NCBI RefSeq assembly: GCF_029892095.1
Contig: NZ_JARZAE010000004.1
Coordinates: forward strand, 8,680,001-8,744,000
Direction: 5' to 3'
DNA length: 64,000 nt
Source of the DNA: Kitasatospora sp. MAP12-44
Lineage (GTDB): Bacteria; Actinomycetota; Actinomycetes; Streptomycetales; Streptomycetaceae
Positions 34,305 through 43,029 of the stretch are shown here, one piece after another. The notes under the pieces were generated by a model, which saw nothing but the letters and a program-made list of their open reading frames with translations, ran no database searches and was not told the origin of the DNA. A program made the translations under genes and the position numbers. The stretch's first letter is position 1, and every line of letters starts with the position of its first letter.

Positions 34305-36734
34305 ATGAACCAGCTGACCCACCTCACCGCGTGGCTGCGCCGCCGCGACCCGGGCCTGGCCGCCACACGCCGTGCTGCCAGGACCGCGGTCGTGATGCCG
34401 TTCCTGTTCGCCATGTGCACGCAGGTCTTCCACGTGCCGGTGACGGGCACGTTCGCCGCGTTCGGCGCGTTCGCGATGCTCCTCCTGGTCGAGTTCACCG
34501 GACCCATGGCGCAACGCCTGCGGGCGCAGACAGCGCTGACCGGCGCGTGGCTGGTCCTGGTCACACTGGGCACGCTTGCGACCCGGTCGGTGTGGACCGC
34601 GGCTACCGCGACGGTCACCGTGGGCCTCGCGGTGCTCTTCGCGGGCGTGGTCAGCTCGGTCCTGGCCAGCAGCACGACCGCGCTGCTCCTCGGGTTCATC
34701 CTGCCCGTCTCGGCCCCCGCACCACCCGGACAGCTGCCGGACCGGCTGCTCGGCGTGCTCCTGGCCGGCGCGTCGGCCTTCATCGCCGTCGCGGTGATGT
34801 GGCCCAGACGAGCCACCGACCAGCTAAGCGCCCCGGCGGCGCAGGTCTGCCGCGCTGCGGCACAGCAGCTGCGAGCCGACGCCGACCACTTCGAAGGCCG
34901 CGCCACACCCACCTACGGGAGGTGCCGCAGCTGCGCCCAGCAGACCGCGTCGAGCACGCAGCGACTGCGGCACGTCTTCACCGCCACCCCCTACCGGCCC
35001 ACCGGCCTGTCGACCGAATCCCGCACCCTGGTACGCCTCGTCGACGAGCTGACTTGGCTCAGCGCCGTCCTGGCCGAGGCCGCCCCCACCGCCGAGAACG
35101 GCCCGACCGCCCCGCCCCAGGCCTGCCAGGTACGCCGGACCGCCGCGACGGTGCTGGACCTGTCCGCCGAGATCCTGGACGACCCGACCATCCCGCCCGC
35201 CCGCCTGCGCGCCGCGGCCGAGGAGCTCCGAGGCGCCCTGACGTCGCTGGAAGCCGCAGCGGTCGACCGCCTCCCGCCGTCGGACGCCCCGAAGAGTAGC
35301 CAAGGTGACCTCGAAGCCGTCATCGACAGCCTCGACATCTCCTTCCGGTCCCAGGAAGTGGCGTTCGTCGTCCTGCAGATTGCCCAGAACCTCGACCTCG
35401 CGCGGGCAGCACACCAGCGCGGTTGGTCCGACCGCCTGCTCGGGCGGGAACCCGGGGCGCTGACCGGCCCGCTCAAAAGCGCCCAGGAACGCGCCGCGGC
35501 CCACCTTCAGCCGCACTCGGTGTGGCTGCACAACAGCGTCCGCGGCGCTGTCGGCCTAGGCATCGGGGTCGTGGCCGCCGATGCGGCCGGCGTCCAACAC
35601 GCCTTCTGGGTCCTGCTGGGCACCCTGGCGGTGCTGCGGTCCAACGCCCTGAGCACCGGGCAGAACGCCTTCCGGGCCCTCGGCGGCACACTGGCCGGAT
35701 CGATCGTGGGCGCTGCTCTCCTCCAGCTCATCGGGCACCACCCGCCCGTACTGTGGGCGCTGCTGCCGATCGCGGTGATGGCCTCGGGCATCGTCCCGTC
35801 CGCGATCTCCTTCACGGCCGGCCAAGCCGCGTTCACGCTCACCCTGGTGATCCTCTTCAACATCGCCCAGCCCGCCGGCGTGTCGGTCATCGTGGTCCGG
35901 ATCGAGGACATCGCGCTCGGCTGCGCGGTGAGCCTGGTCGTCGGCCTGCTCTTCTGGCCGCGCGGCGCATCCGCCGCCGTCGGCAAAACCCTGGCCCAGG
36001 CCTACCTCGACAGCGCCCGCTACCTCACCGGCGCGGTCGACTACGCCGTGGCCTGCTGCACCTTCCCACCCCCAGCCCTCGCCGCCCTGCAGGATGGCCA
36101 CCGGGCCGCCGCCTCAGCACGGCGACTGGACGACGCCTTCCGCACCTACCTCGCCGAGCGCGGCGCCAAAGCCGTCCCGCTCGGCGAGATGACGACCCTG
36201 GTAACCGGCGTCGTCGGACTGCGCCTGGCCGCTGACGCGGTGTTGGAACTGTGGCGCCGCTCCGCGGGCGACTCGCCCCCCGAAGACCGTGCCGGAGCAC
36301 GGAAGGAACTCCTGGTCATGGCCGACCGGATACTGCGCTGGTACCAGGGCCTGGCCGAAGCCCTGGTGCGCGGCGAGCCCCCGCCCGTGCCCCTGCAGGC
36401 CGACCGGACGAACAACGCACGGTTGCTCGAAGCAGTCAGCCGCGACCTCGGTGACGCCAGCGGCCGTGCAACGGCCACCGGCGTCCGCATCGCCTGGACA
36501 GGAGACCACCTGGAGGCGGCCCGACGCCTCCAAGCGCCGATCGCCGCGGCCGCACGCGACAGCAACCACCAACTCGCGGGCACGACCAACCTCGAAGCAA
36601 TGCCGAAAAGTTATGGTTTGAGTAGTTCTGTCAAATCAACGCGTGGATCGGCGAGTTCGCAGCATCGGGCTGGTTGGTTCGGGCGTCTGCTGGTGCGTGT
36701 TCGGGGAGGGCGTAGGTTGCCGGGGCAGTCTTGA
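34305..36734 (+). CDS. FUSC-family integral membrane protein, C-terminus replaced
   Basis: 809 codons. Two clusters of transmembrane segments (about residues 25-165 and 405-555; TVGLAVLFAGVVSSVLASST and LGIGVVAADAAGVQHAFWVL) flank a soluble middle, as in FUSC/YccS or aromatic-acid exporter proteins. LFNIAQPAGVSVIVVRIEDI and LGCAVSLVVGLLFWPRG are typical of the second half. After about 36605 the frame runs into antisense IS4 sequence (SYGLSSSVKSTRGSASSQHR), so the natural C-terminal tail has been lost. It probably exports organic acids and fits the neighbouring catabolic genes. Confidence 0.8.
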   Translation: MNQLTHLTAWLRRRDPGLAATRRAARTAVVMPFLFAMCTQVFHVPVTGTFAAFGAFAMLLLVEFTGPMAQRLRAQTALTGAWLVLVTLGTLATRSVWTAATATVTVGLAVLFAGVVSSVLASSTTALLLGFILPVSAPAPPGQLPDRLLGVLLAGASAFIAVAVMWPRRATDQLSAPAAQVCRAAAQQLRADADHFEGRATPTYGRCRSCAQQTASSTQRLRHVFTATPYRPTGLSTESRTLVRLVDELTWLSAVLAEAAPTAENGPTAPPQACQVRRTAATVLDLSAEILDDPTIPPARLRAAAEELRGALTSLEAAAVDRLPPSDAPKSSQGDLEAVIDSLDISFRSQEVAFVVLQIAQNLDLARAAHQRGWSDRLLGREPGALTGPLKSAQERAAAHLQPHSVWLHNSVRGAVGLGIGVVAADAAGVQHAFWVLLGTLAVLRSNALSTGQNAFRALGGTLAGSIVGAALLQLIGHHPPVLWALLPIAVMASGIVPSAISFTAGQAAFTLTLVILFNIAQPAGVSVIVVRIEDIALGCAVSLVVGLLFWPRGASAAVGKTLAQAYLDSARYLTGAVDYAVACCTFPPPALAALQDGHRAAASARRLDDAFRTYLAERGAKAVPLGEMTTLVTGVVGLRLAADAVLELWRRSAGDSPPEDRAGARKELLVMADRILRWYQGLAEALVRGEPPPVPLQADRTNNARLLEAVSRDLGDASGRATATGVRIAWTGDHLEAARRLQAPIAAAARDSNHQLAGTTNLEAMPKSYGLSSSVKSTRGSASSQHRAGWFGRLLVRVRGGRRLPGQS

Positions 36735-37680
36735 CCAGCAGGTTCTTGCGTGCCCAGGCGCTCAGGTGGATGGCGAGAGTGTTCTCCTTGACAGTGTTCA
36801 GCGCGGCGGTGATCTCGCGGGTGTGCCAGTGGCGGTCGGGCGCGGTCGCCATGACAGCGAGCACGTCCTCGCGGCGAACGGCGAGTTTGGAGGGCCTGGG
36901 CGGCCCGGCCGGGATCTTGAAGGTTCCGGGTCCGGTCTTGATGAGGATCTCGCGTCGCGCCCACCGGAGCAGTTCACCGGTCAGGTCGCTGCGGTCCAGT
37001 CGCAGGACGGTGGCCAGTTCGATGGCTCGCCACTCACGGTCCGGCGCGGCTCCCATGACGGCGAGGATGTCCTGCAGTCTGCTGGTGTGCACCGGGGCCG
37101 GAGGCGGCAACAACATGTCGGCGCTGGCGGGCGGGCGGTGAGGGACGTTACCGGTGGTGACGGAGGGCAATGCCCGCGACGGGGCTGACGGCAAGTCATT
37201 TCGGTTGTCAGGGACTGACGACGGGGCGGGCAGAAGATCGCCTACGGCGGGTGCATGGATGGTGATGTCGATGGCGGTGACCGGGGTGCTGAGGGTGGGG
37301 CGGTCCTCGTCGGACCGGCGGTGTCCGTAGCGGGCGGAGACTCCCTTGACCGTGCGCGCGCTGACCCGCGGACGGCGGGCGGGGAGTAAGGCGCCCGCCA
37401 CCGCTTCCGTGATCGGGCTGGTCAGCTCGCTGCCGGTGGCGGGCAGGACGCCGACGGCGCGGGTGGTCGTGTCACGTGCGGCACCCAGGGCCGCGGTGAA
37501 GCAGGCGCGGTCGGGATCGCATCCGGGAAGGGCATCAGTGGCATCCAGCATCGCGGCACGCAGCAGCTGGTAGACCGTGAGCAGGGCCCACATCTCCTGG
37601 CGCAGACCCTGCGGGTCACCCGAGCGCAGTACGCGTCCCTTGAGCATCGTGGAGCGCAGGGCCAAGAACGTCACCTCCAC
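36631..37680 (-). pseudogene. IS4-family transposase C-terminal exon with tandem winged helices
   Basis: The frame opens directly after the group II intron end with VEVTFLALRSTMLKGRVLRS, GLRQEMWALLTVYQLLRAAM (the IS4 Glu region) and DPDRACFTAALGAARDTTTR. A long Pro/Ser-rich linker follows, then two similar 60-residue winged-helix units: SRLQDILAVMGAAPDREWRA to IKTGPGTFKIP, and RREDVLAVMATAPDRHWHTR to VKTAPATYALP. The N-terminal transposase exon is absent. The fused DNA-binding tails are unusual for IS4 transposases as I know them. Confidence 0.75.
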
Positions 37681-37682
37681 TT

Positions 37683-37758
37683 GTCGGGTAGGTGCGGCGC
37701 GTCACCGCGCCGCACCCCCCTCAGAACCGGACTTGCCCGCTTTCCGGGCATCCGGCTC
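37683..37758 (-). ncRNA. group II intron domains V and VI (3' end)
   Basis: On the minus strand, GAGCCGGATGCCCGGAAAGC followed by GGGCAAGTCCGGTTCT folds as domain V, and GGTGCGGCGCGG / CGCGCCGCACC forms domain VI with a short loop and CTACCCGAC at the intron end. The IS4 coding frame resumes immediately after it. The catalytic RNA is therefore only the 3' part; the 5' part was removed with the upstream reverse-transcriptase sequence. Confidence 0.85.
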
Positions 37759-38704
37759 AAGCAGGCCCTGAAGGCCCACGGGCAGCCAGAAGTGCCGGTT
37801 CCCTGTTGCCATTGCCGCCGCGCCAGCGGTGGCAATGGGCATGGATGAGTCGGAAGGCGACGCGACCGTCAGACCTGCCTGCGCCCGCTTCGACGGTGAT
37901 CGCGTTCTCGCGGACCGCCGTTCGGGTCGCCCGCAGCCACTGCTCCCATTCCTGAGGGCTTTGCGGCTGTTGGGTGGCGTGCAGGAGAAGACTTCCGCAG
38001 AGCGGGCACCGTCCTTGCTGCGTCTGGAGCAGACGCAGCCAGAACGGACTCAGCGGAGGCTTGTTCCTGCGTCGCCGTGAGGCCCAGTACTCGGTCAGCG
38101 CCGGGTCGTCCACGGATGCGCCCTTGATGACCAACTGGTGTCTGACGATCTTGGTCCAGGCGAACTTGGCGAGATAGCGGCCGGTCTCCCGGTCGCCGAG
38201 GACCCACCGGTCCTGCCTGGAGGTGTTGAACCGGCCGAAGTAGCGGGCCGTGACCCAGCGCCTCGGCTTGTTCGGGTGCGTGTGCCTGGCCCACTTGTAG
38301 ACCAGCCTCCACACGTGGTCGTCCAGCGAGGTGAACACCTCGCTGGAGACCACGCCCCGATAGTAGGCAGCCCAGCCCCGGATGATCGGGTTGAGCTTGG
38401 CGATCACCGCCGCCGCGTTCTGCCCCCGAAGGGCCAGCACTTCGGCGGTGAGCCGTGCCCGGATCCGTCGCACGCCCGCCTTGCTCGGCTTGATCAGCAG
38501 CATGCCGTGGTAGCGGCGGACGTTGAACCCCAGGAAGTCGCAGCCCTCGTCGAGGTGCGCGATGCGCGTCTTCTCCTCGTTGAAGGCCAGACCCCTGGGC
38601 GCCAGCCACTCGGCGAGCCGTGCCTTGACCTGCTGGGCCTCGTCACGGCTGTGACAGAGCGCCACCAGATCGTCGGCGTACCTGATCAAGGTCGGTGAGC
38701 CCAC
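37757..38704 (-). pseudogene. group II intron reverse transcriptase/maturase, 5'-truncated
   Basis: 315 codons beginning GSPTLIRYADDLVALCHSRD, which contains the YADD catalytic box, so fingers and most of the palm are missing. The rest covers RT motifs 6-7 (CDFLGFNVRRYHGMLLIKPS), the maturase domain X (LNPIIRGWAAYYRGVVSSEV, WRLVYKWARHTHPNKPRRWV) and an HNH-like endonuclease end (GRCPLCGSLLLHATQQ, LIHAHCHRWRGG). It ends inside domain V, as usual. Truncated 28 bp from an IS3 element with no target duplication there. Confidence 0.9.
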
Positions 38705-38768
38705 TGCCAGTTCACCGGCACGGGGGCCGGGCGGAACCTGTCAACGTGATCAAGGCAGGTGATCGTGC

Positions 38769-39848
38769 CTAACTTTGGGTCTGCAACTCCTTCTCGTCGG
38801 TCTCGTCGTCGGCGGGCCTGTTGATCCAGGCATGCTCGGGTATGGCCGGTGGTTCGGGGTGCTTGCGGACGAACCGCTCGGGGTGCTGGTTGTAGGCGTC
38901 GGTGAGGACCTTGGCCCGGAGTTCGCGGACGAGGTCGGCTTCGCCGTGGTGGACGTCGTAGGGAGTGTGATAGCCGATGCCGCTGTGCCGGTGGTCGAGG
39001 TGGTACCAGTCGAAGAACTCAGCGCACCACTGACGGGCGTGGGGCAGGGAAAGGAACCGGTCCGGGTAGTTGGGCCGATACTTGATCGTCTTGTACTGGG
39101 CCTCCGAGTAAGGGTTGTCGTTGGAGACCTTCGGCCTGGAGTGCGACTTCGTGACACCCAGGTCGGCCATCAGGACCGCGACGGACTTGGCGGTCTGGAT
39201 CGCTCCCCGGTCCGAATGGATCGTCAACTCACCCCTGTCAACGCCCTGTTTGCCGACGGTGTCCTCGATGAAGTGCCTCGCGAGGTCCTCGCTCTCGCAC
39301 GTGGTGACCATCCAGCCCACCGTGTAGCGGGAGTAGATGTCGATCATCGTGTAGAGGAAATAGAAGACCCGCTTGTCCGGACCTCGCAGCTTGGTCACGT
39401 CCCACGACCACACCCGGTTCGGCGCGCAGGCCATCAACTCGGGTTTCTTGCGCGGCGGGTGAGTGGCCTGCCGACGCCGCTCACGGACCTCGCCGCGCTC
39501 ACGAAGGATCCGGTACATCGTCGACTCCGAGCACAGGTACACGCCCTCGTCCAGCAGCGTTGCGTAGACCTCGGCCGGTGCCGTGTCCTTGAACCGCTCG
39601 CCGTTGAGCTTGGCCACCACCGTCTCCCGCTCGGCGGGCGACAGCGCCTTCGGATGCGGCCGGCGCTCGCGCGCGGGCCTCGGCAGAGGCGGTGATTTGC
39701 GATGATGGCGATACCAGGTCGCCCGGTTGACGCCCAGCGCCGCGCAGGCCCGCACCCGCCCGACCACGCCGGACAGCTTCTCCAGGGCAGACGTGCGAGC
39801 GTCCTCGAAAACCGTTCCGGCCGTCCCTGTCAGACGGCGCCCGGCCAT
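38769..39848 (-). CDS. IS3 transposase orfB (integrase core), copy 1
   Basis: 359 residues. HTH_21-like part (LSPAERETVVAKLNGERFKD), then the rve core with Asp in NRVWSWDVTKLRGPDKRVFY, Asp in LTIHSDRGAIQTAKSVAVLM and Glu in SNDNPYSEAQYKTIKYRPNY, and the closing FDWYHLDHRHSGIGYHTPYD. All DDE residues are present. A protein sequence identical to copy 2. Confidence 0.95.
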   Translation of the reverse strand: MAGRRLTGTAGTVFEDARTSALEKLSGVVGRVRACAALGVNRATWYRHHRKSPPLPRPARERRPHPKALSPAERETVVAKLNGERFKDTAPAEVYATLLDEGVYLCSESTMYRILRERGEVRERRRQATHPPRKKPELMACAPNRVWSWDVTKLRGPDKRVFYFLYTMIDIYSRYTVGWMVTTCESEDLARHFIEDTVGKQGVDRGELTIHSDRGAIQTAKSVAVLMADLGVTKSHSRPKVSNDNPYSEAQYKTIKYRPNYPDRFLSLPHARQWCAEFFDWYHLDHRHSGIGYHTPYDVHHGEADLVRELRAKVLTDAYNQHPERFVRKHPEPPAIPEHAWINRPADDETDEKELQTQS

Positions 39849-39850
39849 GG

Positions 39851-40255
39851 CTACTTCGTCTCGCCGTTGTCCGTCGCGCTGCCCGTGGCGAGCTGGTCCA
39901 GCAGCGCGGAGAGTTTTCCCTGCACCTCGATCACGGTGCGGGCGTTGCCCAACTCCTTCTCCAGTCGGGCAACTTCATTCCTGAGCTTGGCGATCTCCTT
40001 GTCGCGGGGGTCGGCCTTCGGCCTGCCCGCCGGTGCGGCCAGTGCCGTCGCGGCCCCGGTGTCGCGCTGCGACTTCCACGCCGCGATCAGCGACGAGTAC
40101 AGGCCCTCCCGGCGCAACAGCGCGCCCTTGCCCTGCTTGTCCAGCCGCTCGTACTCGGCCAGGATCCTCTGCTTGTACGCCGCCGAGAACCGGCGGTTCG
40201 TCGAACGTGGTTCCACCTGCGGATTCGGGACCCCGTGGTCGTCGGTGCTGGCCAC
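39851..40255 (-). CDS. IS3 transposase orfA, copy 1
   Basis: 134 residues from GTG at 40255. Helix-turn-helix region RRFSAAYKQRILAEYERLDK, GALLRREGLYSSLIAAWKSQ, then a leucine-zipper-like helix IAKLRNEVARLEKELGNART. It binds the IS ends and cooperates with orfB. It stops two bases before the orfB start, so there is no overlap for frameshifting. Confidence 0.9.
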   Translation of the reverse strand: MASTDDHGVPNPQVEPRSTNRRFSAAYKQRILAEYERLDKQGKGALLRREGLYSSLIAAWKSQRDTGAATALAAPAGRPKADPRDKEIAKLRNEVARLEKELGNARTVIEVQGKLSALLDQLATGSATDNGETK

Positions 40256-40332
40256 CTGGGACTACTCCTTCTCCGCCCTCGACTCAATGAATCATCCAGT
40301 ATGCCTGACTTGTCTCACTTTGCCAGAGAGGG

Positions 40333-40670
40333 TGATTCGGCATGCGCTCGCGAGCACCGGCCTTGACCGATCTTTCGATGCCGTGTTTTCGGCCGAAGAC
40401 GACGAACACGGCAAGCCCCACCCGGGCGCCTATCTCCGCGCAGCCGCCGCCCTCGGCGCGTCACCCGACGAATGCATTGTGATCGAGGACTCGCTCAACG
40501 GCGTCCTTGCTGGCGTGTCAGCCCAGATGACGGTCGTCGCCGTTCCCGAGGCCGCTGATCGCTGCGATCCTTGCTTTGCGATTGCCACTCTGGTACTGGA
40601 GTCCCTCAAGGATCTCGATACCTCTGTATTCGGCGCGTATGTGTCCAGGGGGAGCCGGAACGCCACGTGA
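40333..40670 (+). pseudogene. HAD-superfamily hydrolase, C-terminal fragment
   Basis: The frame enters from the IS3 end and reads IRHALASTGLDRSFDAVFSA, then EDDEHGKPHPGAYLRAAAAL (Lys of HAD motif III) and ECIVIEDSLNGVLAGVSAQM (acidic motif IV), ending GSRNAT. This is the back half of a beta-phosphoglucomutase-like HAD phosphatase; the nucleophile Asp motif is missing because the IS3 element cut it off. Confidence 0.85.
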
Positions 40671-40742
40671 GCATCGCGTGCTGCGGATCCTCAACCGTTC
40701 CGCCGGAACTTCGGTGAACCCAAACCGCGGGTCGCGGCCAAG

Positions 40743-41237
40743 GTGCGCGGCACGCTCCACCCCTGGATCGAGGAATTCATCAGCCTGTCGCCATTCCTCG
40801 TGATGGCCACGGCCGACGGCACCGGCGCGGCGGACGCCTCGCCGCGCGGCGGCGAGCCCGGGTTCGTCCGGGTGCTTGACGATCGACACCTTCTCATTCC
40901 CGATCGGTGGGGCAACCGGTTGTTCCAGAGCTTCGGGAACATCCAGGTAAATCCCCAGGCTGGCTTGGTCTTCATTATCCCGGGTGTGAACGACACCGTG
41001 CGAGTGAACGGAGTCGCCCGCGTGGTGGATCAGAACCGGGTCCTTGAGCTCGTGGTGGACCTTCGCGGCGAGCGTATCGATCCCAAGCTCAGGATGATCC
41101 AGGGCCTCGTCGTCGAGGTGGAGGAGGCCTACTACCATGGTCCTCGCTCGATCGCTCTCGCCGCGTTGTGGGACGCGGCTCGGATCGAGCGTCACATCGA
41201 ACACTCACCGCTGTCGCCCCGCCCGAGGTCGATGTGA
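40743..41237 (+). CDS. pyridoxamine 5'-phosphate oxidase-family protein, N-terminally shortened
   Basis: 164 residues from GTG at 40743: TLHPWIEEFISLSPFLVMAT, DASPRGGEPGFVRVLDDRHL, IPDRWGNRLFQSFGNIQVNP, FIIPGVNDTVRVNGVARVV. This is the MSMEG_1061-type FMN-binding split barrel. Homology continues upstream in frame (FGEPKPRVAAK) to about 40690, but there is no start there, only the stop of the HAD fragment. The usual first 25 or so residues are thus gone, probably by the same rearrangement that joined it to the HAD remnant. Ends in a GTGA overlap with the next gene. Confidence 0.7.
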   Translation: MRGTLHPWIEEFISLSPFLVMATADGTGAADASPRGGEPGFVRVLDDRHLLIPDRWGNRLFQSFGNIQVNPQAGLVFIIPGVNDTVRVNGVARVVDQNRVLELVVDLRGERIDPKLRMIQGLVVEVEEAYYHGPRSIALAALWDAARIERHIEHSPLSPRPRSM

Positions 41238-41302
41238 CCGGACACGACGATGCCGACCTGACATGGCTGGACGAGATCCCGGCGCTGCTATGGGATGACC
41301 TA
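41234..41302 (+). pseudogene. hypothetical gene, 5' part, interrupted by IS630
   Basis: GTG at 41234 overlaps the PPOX stop codon (GTGA). It reads VTGHDDADLTWLDEIPALLW followed by DDL and is then split by the IS630-family element at TA (41301-41302). The frame resumes exactly at 42854. No family is recognised. Confidence 0.7.
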
Positions 41303-41337
41303 GTGCTGCCCCGCGGAAGTTCGTGGAGGGGTGTTGA

Positions 41338-41679
41338 TCAGGGCGTGGGGTCGCCGAGGTAGAAGCCGCAGGCACAGTCCAGGGCTTCTTCCGGCGAGCC
41401 GAAGGGGAGCCCAGTGGGAAGGAAGTTGTCCTCGTACTTGCCGCTGCTGGCGAGGTAGAGGGCGAAACCCCAGGTGTGCAGGACGCCGCTGAACCGCAGA
41501 CGGCACAACGGCTGCGGCTCCTCCTCGTCGGGCAACTCGCCCGCGACATAGGCGAATCCGGTGCGGAAGCGAACCTGGACGCCGCTGAGCTGGGGCCAGC
41601 GTTCCCTCGCACGGGCGCTCAGACGCTGGCGCAGGTGGTGCTGCATGGACTCGGGCGGGTTCTTCGGCACGGGGTCCAT
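41338..41679 (-). CDS. passenger protein inside IS630-family element
   Basis: 113 residues if ATG at 41679 is used (GTG at 41700 is also in frame). The sequence MDPVPKNPPESMQHHLRQRL, RARERWPQLSGVQVRFRTGF and AYVAGELPDEEEPQPLCRLR is followed by FSGVLHTWGFALYLASSGKY and PEEALDCACGFYLGDPTP. It is a compact alpha/beta protein without signal peptide or known catalytic motif. It lies within the IS boundaries, divergent from the transposase. I recall similar hypothetical proteins beside actinobacterial IS630 transposases, so it may be a regular cargo; function unknown. Confidence 0.65.
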   Translation of the reverse strand: MDPVPKNPPESMQHHLRQRLSARARERWPQLSGVQVRFRTGFAYVAGELPDEEEPQPLCRLRFSGVLHTWGFALYLASSGKYEDNFLPTGLPFGSPEEALDCACGFYLGDPTP

Positions 41680-41748
41680 CCTGCCGGGCGCCGCCCCCAC
41701 ACGCCATGATCATCGCCTTGGCCATGGGGTGCGGAGGGTGCGGTGGGG

Positions 41749-42810
41749 ATGACCGAGGCGGTCATGGTGGAGCTGGACGAGACGGTGCGCGAGCGCCTGA
41801 TTCGCACGGCGGCCTCGCTGAAGTCGCAAGTCCGGGCGGCGCTGCGGGCCCGGATCGTGCTGGCCGCCGCCGACGGGGGGAGCAATGGGGCCATCGCGCG
41901 CGAGCTGGAGGTCAGCGTGAACACGGTGCGCAAATGGCGTGGCCGGTTCGCGGCCGGGGGCATGGAAGGGCTGAAGGACGCCGCGCGGTCGGGCCGACCC
42001 AGGATCTATGACTCCCACGTGCGTGTGGCGGTCGTGGCCACGGCCACCAGCGCGCCTGCGCATCCGGAGTCGACCTGGTCGCACCGGGCCATCGCCGCGA
42101 AGGTCGCCGGCACCGTCTTCGCCGCGATCTCTCCCTCCCAAGTCGGCCGGATCCTGGCGGATTTGGACCTCAAGCCGCACCGGGTGCGCGGCTGGCTCAC
42201 CCGCCGCGACACCCCCGACTTCTGGGAGCGCGTCGCCGATATCTGTGACCTGTACCGCAAACCACCCGAAGGCGCGGTGGTGCTCTCCATCGACGAGAAG
42301 ACCGCGATCGCCGCCCGCTCCCGCCGCCATGCCGGCCGGCCCGCCGCCCCGGGCCGGCCAGCACGCCGCGAGTTCGAGTACCGCCGCCACGGCACCGCGT
42401 CCCTGGTCGCCGCTCTGGACGTGTGCACCGGCGAGGTCCTCACTGAGATCATCACCCGCAACGACGCGGTGACCTTCACGGCCTTCCTCGACCAGCTCGA
42501 CGCCGTCATCGCCCCAGGCCAGGACATCCATGTCGTGCTCGACAACGGGTCCTCCCACACCGCCAAGCACACCAAGAAGTGGCTGGCCGACCACCCGCGC
42601 TGGCACGTGCACTGGACCCCGCCGCACGCCTCCTGGCTCAACCAGGTCGAGCTGTTCTTCTCCACCCTGGCCCGCAGAGTCCTCCGGTATGGCGACTTCT
42701 CCAGCCGTGACGACCTCATCGACAAGCTGGAGAGCTTCGTGATCAACCACAACACCACTGCCAAGCCGTACCAGTGGACCTACGACGGCACCCCACTCAA
42801 GACGGCCTGA
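41749..42810 (+). CDS. IS630-family transposase
   Basis: 353 residues from ATG at 41749 (GTG at 41743 also possible). N-terminal HTH NGAIARELEVSVNTVRKWRG, HTH_32-like STWSHRAIAAKVAGTVFAAI, and a DDE core with Asp in VVLSIDEKTAIAARSR, Asp in DIHVVLDNGSSHTAKH and Glu in HASWLNQVELFFSTLARRVL. The frame is complete and both IS ends are present, so the element may be active. Confidence 0.95.
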   Translation: MTEAVMVELDETVRERLIRTAASLKSQVRAALRARIVLAAADGGSNGAIARELEVSVNTVRKWRGRFAAGGMEGLKDAARSGRPRIYDSHVRVAVVATATSAPAHPESTWSHRAIAAKVAGTVFAAISPSQVGRILADLDLKPHRVRGWLTRRDTPDFWERVADICDLYRKPPEGAVVLSIDEKTAIAARSRRHAGRPAAPGRPARREFEYRRHGTASLVAALDVCTGEVLTEIITRNDAVTFTAFLDQLDAVIAPGQDIHVVLDNGSSHTAKHTKKWLADHPRWHVHWTPPHASWLNQVELFFSTLARRVLRYGDFSSRDDLIDKLESFVINHNTTAKPYQWTYDGTPLKTA

Positions 42811-42853
42811 TCGGTCTGAACACCCCTCCATGAACTTCCGCGGAGCAGCACTA

Positions 42854-43029
42854 GAGGTGGCGCACGACGTGAACCTCGCCGTCCTGTGTCGTGCGGCACA
42901 TCCGCGGGTCCTGTCGGCGCTGCTCGATCGCGTGAGGTGCGATCCCGACCTGTTCGCCACGGCGGAGCACTTCGACAACATTGACCAGATCGTGCTGTAT
43001 GACGCCCTCGATCGTGGGTTCGGGCCTTC
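42854..43029 (+). pseudogene. hypothetical gene, 3' part after IS630
   Basis: With one TA restored, the frame continues from DDL as EVAHDVNLAVLCRAAHPRVL, SALLDRVRCDPDLFATAEHF and DNIDQIVLYDALDRG. Its natural end is lost at the hairpin and IS5 remnant that follow. Leu- and Asp-rich helical sequence; no family recognised. Confidence 0.65.

Larger units (their letters stand above)
38732..40332 (-). mobile_element. IS3-family element, copy 1
   Basis: 1601 bp, apparently identical to the copy at 50943-52543 in the opposite orientation. Ends: CCCTCTCTGGCAAAGTGA on one side and CGGAACCTGTCAACGTGA on the other, related as imperfect inverted repeats around TG-CAA-GTGA. The flanking trinucleotides differ (GGG versus TGA), so no target duplication remains. 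One side is a cut reverse transcriptase and the other a cut HAD gene, as expected after an adjacent deletion or recombination. Confidence 0.95.
41303..42851 (+). mobile_element. IS630-family element with passenger gene
   Basis: 1549 bp bounded by inverted repeats GTGCTGCCCCGCGGAAGTTC (41303) and, reversed, GTGCTGCTCCGCGGAAGTTC (ending 42851), matching over about 33 bp with two differences. TA lies on both sides (41301-41302, 42852-42853), the IS630/Tc1 target. It holds a transposase on plus and a separate gene on minus. Confidence 0.95.

Noticed and set aside
34259..36235. Long frames overlapping the FUSC gene
   Set aside because: Arg/Pro/Ala-rich shifted translations of a clearly conserved membrane protein.
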